Origin: Lunularia cruciata
Taxonomy: Eukaryota; Streptophyta; Marchantiopsida; Lunulariales; Lunulariaceae
Assembly: GCA_948567375.1 (NCBI GenBank)
Contig: OX419757.1
Coordinates: 21,762,001-21,826,000 of the forward strand
Length of the DNA stretch: 64,000 nucleotides
Direction: 5' to 3'
Shown: positions 56,425-64,000 of the stretch, one piece after another
How the letters are laid out: each line of letters begins with the position of its first letter
Numbering within the stretch: position 1 is the first letter of the stretch
Translations under genes and position numbers: made by a program
Notes under the pieces: model-generated
Databases searched by the model: none
Seen by the model: only the letters and a program-made list of their open reading frames with translations
Told to the model about the DNA's origin: nothing

Positions 56425-57020
56425 AGTAAGTATGACAGGTTTCTATAAACTTCTTAATAGAGTGCTCCCTCAACCACAAGGATATGATATTTATCTTCTC
56501 CTCCTCATAGGCCTAGTTCTCCAATCTTTGTATTTGAAACTTGAGCTCATAAAATTTTACTTGTAGTGCTCAAAGTTGCTCTCCTTTCTTTGGTTTCTTG
56601 ATGAAGAAGCCTCCTCCAACTAGTGAATTTTCTTCCTCCATCTACTAGTTCAAAGTGTACCACTCTACTTGCGATGCCTCTTGCTTGGCCAACACTTTCT
56701 CCAATTCCTTGGGCATATGCTCCAATTGCAATGTCAACTCCTTTTGACTCTACATTTGAATTTCTAAGGTGAAAATCCTATATTGGGCCTCCTTCAACTC
56801 TTCCAAGTGCTCTCCAATTCTGAGCATTTGCCACGTAATTGATCTTCAAATTCTATCTGATGTTGATTGTGCTCAAGTTGGAGTGCCTTCAACTGAAAAT
56901 ACACTCCACTTTTGAGACCTAACTGCTTCAGATTCCAAACTGGTGATGATATGCTTGAAGAGATCCCACATCTAGGAGAAAACCCTGTCATTAAAGGAAG
57001 ACAACACTGATAGCAATTCA
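56425..57020 (-). pseudogene. coiled-coil-type internal segment next to LTR D2
   Basis: 57021-56794 reads LKQLGLKSGVYFQLKALQLE and HNQHQIEFEDQLRGKCSELE, Leu/Gln/Glu-rich with heptad-like spacing. The rest (56780-56440) is similar but broken. It matches the composition of 22717-23160. Function unknown; probably the 3' accessory part of a gypsy element. Confidence 0.45.
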
Positions 57021-57179
57021 AGTCCTTTCAAAATGACTTCAGAAGACAAAGTAGCAGTGTAATATTTGGAGTGCTATGAGATTGAAGAAGAAGCAGAGAG
57101 AACCTTGCACTCAAAAGACAAAGGAGATAATACAACCCTATTTGGAATGGTCTAGGTAAGTCATGTGGATGGGATTGTC

Positions 57180-58440
57180 AGGCCAAATGATCCTAGATGA
57201 CTACTAGGAGGTGTCAATGGCAAAAGGGAGGATCTAGAAACTCTCCAAGTAAGTGTCTCTCAAAGATTGGAAGGATATGTGGCATTGTTCATGGAGTATC
57301 AAGATGTCTTTGCCAAGGAGATTGAAAAAATTCTCAACATCCTGTTGTAGTTCGGCAAACATCAAAATGATCTAGAAGAAGTTGCAATGCCAATCAAACA
57401 ATGCCAATATTGACTCAACCCCAAGTATTCACTCCTAATGAAGGAGGAAATAGATAAGTATGTCCAGGTTGGTATTATTTTTTTGTACTTAGTAGTGAAT
57501 GTGTGTTACCCATTGTTGTAGTACATAAGAAGAAGACAAGAAAAATCAAAGTTGCTAGGATTTTTGGAAGATAAATGTGGCAATAAAGAAGGATGATCAT
57601 CCCTTGCCCTTCATAGATCCTATCTTAGATCGAGCCATAGGACATGAATGCTACAGTTTCTTGGATGGCTTTCCAGGGTACAACCAAGTTTGCATTCTGG
57701 AGGAAGACATAGACAAGACCACCTTCACTATTGATTGAGGGACCTATGTGTATAAACAAATGTCATTTGGATTATGCAATGCAACACAACCTTTCAGAGG
57801 ATGATGACTACCATCTTTAAGGACTACTCGGGGAAGTTCATGGAAATGTTCATCAATGACTTCCATGTTTTTGGCAAGAAGAAGGATCATCTTACCTTCT
57901 TGAGGAAGACCTTGGATAGGTGCCAATCTATTGGACTGTCTTTGCACTCCAAGAAGTGGTATTTCACCATGAGTGAAGGCATCCAACTTGGACATCAAGT
58001 ATCAAGACAAGAAGTTGAAGTAGATGTTGAATTGGTCAAAGTGATCCAAGCCCTAGAAGCTCCAAGGAATCTGAGAGAACACAAGCTTTCCTAGGACATG
58101 TGGGTTACTATAGGAGTTTCATTGCTCAGTGTGCAACATTGGCAGTACCACACACTAGGGAAATCTAAGGAAATCAGAACAGTATTGTGGTCGCAAGAGT
58201 AGGAGACAACCTTGGTAGTGACGAAGACCAAATTGGTTGACACTCTTGTGATGCAAACTCCTGATTGGGATATTATGTTTCATATTTATGTAGATACATT
58301 GTTAGCCGCAATACGAGCAATACTTAGTCAAAAGGATAGTAGTGATAGGGATTACCTGAGTTACTTTGCTAGTAAACAACTATCAATAGTCCTCAAAGAT
58401 GGTAATCATCATCCTTTGATCCTTTCAGATTAATTTAACC
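57180..58440 (+). pseudogene. Ty3/gypsy RT and RNase H remnant
   Basis: In shifting plus frames: LFMEYQDVFAKEIEKI, DDHPLPFIDPILDR, FLDGFPGYNQVCILEEDIDK, YKQMSFGLCNATQ, then MEMFINDFHVFGKKKDHLTF (catalytic FVDDF-like loop with Asn for one Asp) and GIQLGHQVSRQEVEVD. The RNase H start is at 58212-58433 (PDWDIMFHIYVDTLLAAIRA, YLSYFASKQL). Tat/Athila-type gypsy order, no LTRs. It carries frameshifts at about 57560, 57740, 57780 and 58090. Confidence 0.85.
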
Positions 58441-58578
58441 ACAAATCTAATATCCTGGAAAGACGATTCAGTTTTAATTAGTAACTACGGTACAAGGATT
58501 TTGAATTGCAAAAGAAGGTGTTTATGCAGGAAAGAAGTGACGTGACTCACATAGTTTGACCGTCCCTTCGGTGTGCAG

Positions 58579-59252
58579 TTGGAGGTTTGAACCATTTGAT
58601 CTCGTCAACAATGTCCGGCATGTCCAGCCTGCTTACGTTTTCCTCGTCAGCTGAGCTCGGACCTGCGGAAGTTGGCGGTAAATTTAATCCCGTTTCCCCG
58701 GCTTCATCTTTTCATGGTTGATTTTGCTCCATTGACGGCCCAGAGCTCACAATCGTGCAGAACCATGTCCGTTCCCGAACTCACAAAATAGATGTGGGTC
58801 GCGAAGAACATGGTGTGAGCCGCAGATCCACGTCATGGTCGGTGCCTTACTGCATCGGCAGTATTCCGAGGGCGAATGAGCATAAAAGAAGTGGACGAGC
58901 AAATGTTGAATACTCGGAACAAGAACTCTTCGTACTTCGTATAGTGGATGCCGAACAATGTCAAGTCAAGCGTTTGTGATATCCCACCAGAAGGGATGAG
59001 TATGTCAGCAACCTTTATCGGGAACTTCACCACTATTCAACAGATGTTCAAACGGTGAGCGAGCAATTTACTGCAATGTTCCGGAGAAAAGCCTTTTTAC
59101 ACTGGTACTCTGCCGAAGGCATGGACGAGATCGAGTTCACAGAAGCTGAGAGCAACATGAATGACCTTGTCTCAGAATATCAGCAATATCAGGATGCCTC
59201 TGCGGTCGGGCTTGACGATAATGAGCTTGAAGAAAGAGAATCTCATTTGTAG
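58579..59252 (+). pseudogene. beta-tubulin last-exon pseudogene
   Basis: Clear beta-tubulin in broken frames: [13 protein letters not shown], a +1 shift near 58630, [62 protein letters not shown], a 1-base loss near 59055, then [17 protein letters not shown] and [20 protein letters not shown]. Three in-frame stops (at Gln, Cys and Glu codons) add to the damage. The acidic tail is degenerate. Similarity begins right after gtgtgcag (58571-58578), which looks like a 3' splice site at a conserved plant beta-tubulin intron position. So this is a piece of an intron-containing gene, not a processed copy. Confidence 0.93.
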
Positions 59253-60430
59253 TCCCCAGTCCAATGTATGCAGTGCTCGATCACAAGGGCTTAAGACATC
59301 GACTCTACCGGAGGAAGCCTACCCACTCCCGATATGTTTATACGTAGCATGTACTAAATTCCAGCTAATGTACTGCCTCGAAAATAGTAGTATAGCTGTC
59401 GCAATTGTAGGAAAGAAACTAGAAAATCACGAGGTTAATTATTGGGATCAGGTCCTAACGACGAACAAAAATGACTTCGTACGTTTTGTGTATACTCTTT
59501 CCACGATAGAGTTGAACTGTAGAATCTCATCTATCTGCAGAGATAATGTCAACTTGAGATCGAAGTGATTGAACTTATTCTACATGGAGTTTTAAACGCA
59601 TTTTCTGAATTTGGTGAAGGATCGTAATCTTCTTCCTGTTTTGCTGGAGCCGACACTAGAGATGGTGAATATGCTAATTAGACCTCAAAAGCTGCGTACA
59701 AAGCTAGCTCACTTCCTACAAGTCCCCAAATGCGTTGACAGCACAATGTACATTAGCTCCATCTTAACCGACGAAGTTCAATAAGTTCGCTTTTTTTGGT
59801 ATTGCAGCCAACTGATTGTTCACGACTGTTCATACTGCAAATACTGTAGTGGATATAAGCAGTAGCTTTTCTATGATGTCCCAATATTTTTGATGAGAAT
59901 CACCGATGACAGACTGATCACTCTAAGCTGCAGTAATTGAAACTTATCGTTTTCTAGCAAGCGTCTTGTTAATTCTTAACTAGCGGTCAGTGCTACGCCA
60001 TGCATTCCTAATTCTGGGACCAGGAAATGTAGTTACATTATCGTTATAACCAACACTGAAATATTCTCGGTCATACAATATCTGCCCTCCAATGTTGTAG
60101 AGCCTTGTACTTAAACAAGGTCGCTGAAAGTTGTCTGAATCCATTTGCCGGTTTTGTTTCTTGGCTCCGACCTCTACTTCACGTCTATGTTGTCGAGCTT
60201 TCTGAATGAACTCTATTAAATAGTAGTTAACGCTATTTTCTTATATCAATTTACAAGAGGAAACGATGAGGCTTCAGGATGAGAGCTGAAGGCATGTTCC
60301 ATCTTAGAATTCGTGACATCACAGTATGAACACTCAATAATCAATTAACGATACAGAACGGAGTTAAAATGCACTAGAACTGCGCTTACAACAAATATTT
60401 ATTTACTCCTGAGGTAATGCGGTAATCACG
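59253..60430. other. unassigned region between tubulin pseudogene and PPO
   Basis: It may include former tubulin 3' flank. The plus frame 59161-59568 overlaps the tubulin end out of frame and shows no domain. No repeats found. Confidence 0.45.
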
Positions 60431-60782
60431 TGAAAAGACAAGTAAGACCACTTTGATCAGGAGAACGACCATACGCCACAACCTCTATCCAGCGGCTAAG
60501 CTCGGCCTGCTTACATCCCAAGTAAGTTAAACTAACAGAACTGAAATTGTTCTCGACATCCATATGTAGAAGACCCGAAGATCCAGCTGCAAGTGCACAG
60601 CAAGCCGGAAACATCTGATCAACGAGATCCAGCAAACAAAGGTAAAGTACTAGACAGTTAACTATGCATACGTCAATTAAGTTGTCACATGGCATGGTTG
60701 GCCATATCAATGGCATGGGATTTCATCTAGAGCACAGTTCACAGGCTCAAAGACAAGATGTTCACAATCCTTCTCGCATGAA

Positions 60783-60837
60783 TCTCTGGAATCGTTGCCT
60801 GATGTTCTGAACTTTGGCACTATGGTAACCGTGGTGC
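60783..60837 (-). repeat. partial echo of the PPO 3' end
   Basis: ctggaatcgttgcctgatgt and then tctgaactttggcactatgg repeat parts of the PPO C-terminal coding sequence (60976-61055), with the ~24 bp between them missing. It lies about 135 bp past the stop codon of the intact gene. The PPO pseudogene has nothing like it at 27470. Confidence 0.8.
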
Positions 60838-60972
60838 CATGTTGACTGTAACTATACGTATATCAATCAGAATGTGATGTATCACAGCTGGCGATGTCAA
60901 AGTGATCTCATCGTGATCAGAATAAACATCTTAATCTCAGTATGTTAGATGTATGCAATTCTTCTGTCGACG

Positions 60973-62808
60973 TCACTGGAATTGTTGCCTGATGTTCCTG
61001 AACTTGATCATAACATTGCTCTCCCTGAACTTTGGCACTATGGTAACCGTAGTATCGAGATTGTAGTCCGTGATTCCCAGTCTCTTCAAGGACACACCAG
61101 TCGTAAATTGAATGTCAAAGAGCTCATACTTCTCCTCTTCACCTGCCGCAGGTGCAATGCCGCTAGCCAGATGGGTGAAGGTTCCTACATAGTCAGATTG
61201 ATCTATATCAGTAGTTCTATTGGCTCCGGGATCGTCGATGTACAGGTCCAAACGCGTGTAGAGCCCATGGGGAATTTGAACGCCCTCTATTATGATTCCC
61301 TCGCTCAACTGGTCTACCCTTTTCACCTGCGTTCCTTTCAGATCCTCTTCCGTAGGAGCCCGACGCGGAAGCTTAAAGCACTGTGAACTCTCCCCAATGG
61401 TGTTGTTCGCGTTCGGATCCACTTCGGGGTAGTCGCTTGGTTCCCAGTTTGCAGTCTTCATGGTGCCGGAGGCTGTGGTCTTCTTCTTCGGCTGGTGCTC
61501 GATCCACAGCGTATCTGATTCTGACATATCCTGATACGAGTAACCCAGCTTTCTGCTGTCGAGTGTCTGACTCAAAGTCACGATCACCATGTCACCATTT
61601 TCATCGTAGAATGTAAACTCCGTGTCGAGGAAATCGGGGTCATCGAAGTCCATCCGGTCCCTGTCGCCTGCTTGAGTCACGTTGTCAGGAAGAGTTTTCC
61701 ACACGTCCCATAAGCGGTCGACGTTGGTGTGATGAGTGTAGAAAATGGGGTCACGTCCAGCGTAGATGAAATTTCCCATGTCTGGATTGTCGGGCTCGTT
61801 TGAGTTGTTGTACAAGCCCACCCATTCGTGCGCATGGTTGTGAAGATCTTCTGCGGCACCAGATATTCCTGGAGTTTGCCCTACTGGGACAGTACTGTCT
61901 GAATTGTTGGTACCATTGCGGTAAGGACCACCGAGAAATTGCTGACTGCTAATTTGGTTGACCATACTGTTCCAAATAATATTCAAGTTATCATCTATGA
62001 TCTCCTGGTCCGTAAGATGCTGCGTTCCATTTAGTTCACCCTCAGCATCGTAAGCCAGTGGAAGAGCTTTCCCTGGGAAATGGGCCGGGTTCCTGTTGGC
62101 GTTGACGAGTTGAGAATTGTCGACCTTGGTGCCGTTTGCGAATGTGAGTGGGAAGTCCGCGAGGAACATGCTAGGTATCCAATTTGCATTAGTTCCAGGA
62201 AGATGGTTGTCCCAGTTCCAGAACGGAAGAGCGAATTCAGGATCATTGATCAAGCTACCCAGAATTTTCTCATGGAAGTATATTAACATCCTATGCCATG
62301 GAAGAAAAGTCCAACTGTAATGCACTTGGAGATGTTGGCCGGTTGGCTGACCCTCTGGATAGGGAGTGAATCTTTGGTCGAATGCGTCATTGCAAAAAGA
62401 ACAATGTGTATGCCACTGCTTGAGGAGACTTCTGGGGTCATCGTCCGGCAAATCCTTCATTCTGGCATACGCCAAATTGTACTTCGAGACATATTCAGGG
62501 TCTTTTGCTAGCTCATGTGCGGGTTTCCTTTCACGCAGGGAAGTAACAGTAGGAAGCACAAATTTTTTGGGGGTCCTTTTAGGTTCCGGTAGGCAGCACA
62601 CCAACTGCTCCCCGTTATTCTTTTTAAGGGTGATGTTGCGGCACTGACCTTGGCTGGAAGCCAGAATTGGTCCTGCATCGGCAAGTTGCCCAAGCTGCAG
62701 AACTTGTACGCAGAGCACCGTTGCCAACACATAAGTACTCCACATGCATGCTGTCTTTGAAGCACTACCCCCTCCCCGACCTCGTTGGGAGCACACGAGT
62801 TTGTCCAT
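60973..62808 (-). CDS. PPO: polyphenol oxidase (catechol oxidase/tyrosinase family), intact
   Basis: One uninterrupted frame of 611 codons, no intron. Oxidises phenols to quinones with a di-copper centre. Residues 21-45 are a hydrophobic, signal-peptide-like segment (CMWSTYVLATVLCVQVLQLG), with no typical chloroplast transit region, so probably secretory. CuA: H135 in HTHCSFC (C139 the likely thioether Cys), H163 and H172 (VHYSWTFLPWHR). CuB: H323 and H327 (LHNHAHEWVG), H360 (DPIFYTHHTNVDRLW); F356 is the gate residue. Then the DWL-like domain (DDPDFLDTEFTFYDENGD, 389-406), LGYSYQ (421-426, Tyr motif), and the KFDV-type C-terminal domain (500-611). Length fits plant PPOs. N-glycosylation sequons such as NIT (58-60) and NGT support secretion. 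Start at 62808 is the first Met and agrees with the pseudogene copy. Confidence 0.95.
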   Translation of the reverse strand: MDKLVCSQRGRGGGSASKTACMWSTYVLATVLCVQVLQLGQLADAGPILASSQGQCRNITLKKNNGEQLVCCLPEPKRTPKKFVLPTVTSLRERKPAHELAKDPEYVSKYNLAYARMKDLPDDDPRSLLKQWHTHCSFCNDAFDQRFTPYPEGQPTGQHLQVHYSWTFLPWHRMLIYFHEKILGSLINDPEFALPFWNWDNHLPGTNANWIPSMFLADFPLTFANGTKVDNSQLVNANRNPAHFPGKALPLAYDAEGELNGTQHLTDQEIIDDNLNIIWNSMVNQISSQQFLGGPYRNGTNNSDSTVPVGQTPGISGAAEDLHNHAHEWVGLYNNSNEPDNPDMGNFIYAGRDPIFYTHHTNVDRLWDVWKTLPDNVTQAGDRDRMDFDDPDFLDTEFTFYDENGDMVIVTLSQTLDSRKLGYSYQDMSESDTLWIEHQPKKKTTASGTMKTANWEPSDYPEVDPNANNTIGESSQCFKLPRRAPTEEDLKGTQVKRVDQLSEGIIIEGVQIPHGLYTRLDLYIDDPGANRTTDIDQSDYVGTFTHLASGIAPAAGEEEKYELFDIQFTTGVSLKRLGITDYNLDTTVTIVPKFRESNVMIKFRNIRQQFQ

Positions 62809-63530
62809 CTTCGGGTGGGGTCAACTGGAAGTGGTCTAAGTGGATCTCAGGATCGTGCACACAGCACTAGTAGAAATTGCAGTGCTTCACTCGGCCTCCA
62901 GGTTGACAGAGGGGGCTGCCCTTATGCCTGTTCCGTAAACGCGGTAAACATTCAGGACAGGTATGTGTCAGTAGAAGGTGGGAATGACAATCAACAAATT
63001 CTAGCGCTAGAAGATCCAGGGGACTAGATTGAGTGAGCGCAAGAGAAAAGACACCCAGACATAGTTAACGCAAAAATCAAGTGTTTAGCTTGGACACTGG
63101 AAGATAGTTCCCAAATAAAATCTTATCTTCGGGGATGGATATGTAATGGGTATGTAGTACCCAGAAATGTTAAATCGATCTTACTTAGCATTCCTACACT
63201 ATTTAGCAACAAACACGAATCGTGAACTTTTCTAGACCATGTCAGTGTATGTAGCATTTCAACAATCCTCCAACATCATTCAAATAAACAATGCATTTCG
63301 AATGACAGGCAACCTCATGAACCTCATCTTTATCATTACCTTGAGAGAAAGCCGTGTACCCTGTGCGCCAAACAGGGATGAAATTGCGCACGGGGCATGC
63401 AATTCAAACTGCATGAGAGCGGGGAAGGACTTGGAATTGACATGACTTGACAATCCTTTTATAGGAGGGGAATAACGTTGAGACGGCAAAGGGCTTTCAT
63501 TATTGCACGAATATCCTCCTCATGTGTCCA
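62809..63530 (-). promoter_or_regulatory. upstream region of the intact PPO gene
   Basis: It aligns with the pseudogene upstream DNA near the gene (62820-62915 with 29420-29515) and again at 63340-63530. Between them the two diverge. I see no clear TATA within 150 bp of the ATG on the minus strand, unlike the pseudogene. Promoter assignment is by position only. Confidence 0.5.
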
Positions 63531-63980
63531 CGGTATCTACATCTACATGTGATTCCGAAGTATCATTCACTTTTCCCCGTAAATTCACTTCTGAATTTGT
63601 TGTGACAATTAACCGATATTGCTCAATGATCATATCTCTGTTAGATAAACTATCGTCGATATATCCACACTCAAACAAAGAATACACTCATCATGTAGTA
63701 AAACAAGCTAAATTGAAAGTATTTATCGTCCAATTTTTTTATGGGAAACTACGTCCGTCCTTAGGTACTTGGCATAGAGAGATTGATAGATAGTGTCCTA
63801 TAGTACACTCCACCCATCTCTCTATGTTAAACATCTATATTTCCATACCATAGCAAATGAATATTCTTAATATCATCGTGGAAGATATCTTCTATTTTCA
63901 TCAAAGATTAGGACCAATTATCCTCTCTGTCTTCGGAGGAATAAATAATCATACAGATCCCTGCAATTGCAATCTGTTGA
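63531..63980. repeat. repeat shared with 8629-9010
   Basis: See 8629-9010: the same order of blocks with indels. It includes aactatcgtcgatatatccacactcaaacaaag, similar to the start of the copia copy 2 LTR (7716-7760). It lies 0.7-1.2 kb upstream of the PPO start, where an LTR-derived insertion could affect regulation. Confidence 0.65.
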
Positions 63981-64000
63981 TAGAGCATCAACAGATAATA

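Noticed and set aside
59161-59568. Open plus frame of 135 codons as a gene
   Set aside because: It overlaps the tubulin pseudogene in another frame and has no recognisable domain.

Overview
The window looks like nuclear DNA of a land plant with a large, repeat-dominated, AT-rich genome. The evidence is Ty1/copia and Ty3/gypsy LTR retrotransposons with plant-type primer-binding sites (initiator-Met and Asp-like), a plant-type polyphenol oxidase (PPO) gene pair, and a beta-tubulin fragment whose exon appears to start where plant tubulin genes carry an intron. An intron-less PPO with a secretory-type N terminus and an N-terminal-endonuclease Penelope-like element (a type reported from green algae and spike mosses) lean towards a seed-free plant or a gymnosperm. 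That placement is inference only.

Layout. 1-5427: minus-strand Ty1/copia element entering from the left edge, with all three visible integrase catalytic positions substituted, a ~2 kb leader, PBS and 5' LTR. 5460-5620: plus-strand copia RNase H scrap. 5605-8510: truncated minus-strand copia plus flank, duplicated at 18090-20820. 8629-9010: repeat shared with the region upstream of the intact PPO gene. 9462-16840: degenerate Penelope-like element with a GIY-YIG endonuclease upstream of the reverse transcriptase, bracketed by ~1.3-1.6 kb direct repeats (pseudo-LTRs). 16866-20345: second copia copy, with both LTRs, carrying a stray chromovirus LTR fragment. 21639-23160: LTR and 3' part of another element family, also at 33610 and 55295. 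23690-26140: copia scraps and a ~320 bp tandem duplication. 27310-30160: PPO pseudogene with its flanks. 30680-33560: decayed copia. 34330-36250: non-coding repeat mosaic. 37500-54626: triple nest of LTR retrotransposons. 57180-58440: decayed gypsy RT/RNase H. 58579-59252: beta-tubulin exon pseudogene. 60973-62808: intact 611-codon PPO gene on the minus strand, with its upstream region running to the right edge.

Only one host gene looks functional, the PPO at 60973-62808. Nearly everything else is mobile DNA of different ages. The nest gives a relative order: element A (38484-54626) was hit by element B (41167-53195), which was hit by chromovirus C (43375-49966), whose two LTRs still look about 95% identical by eye. 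The most noteworthy object is the permuted-domain Penelope-like element at 9.5-16.8 kb.
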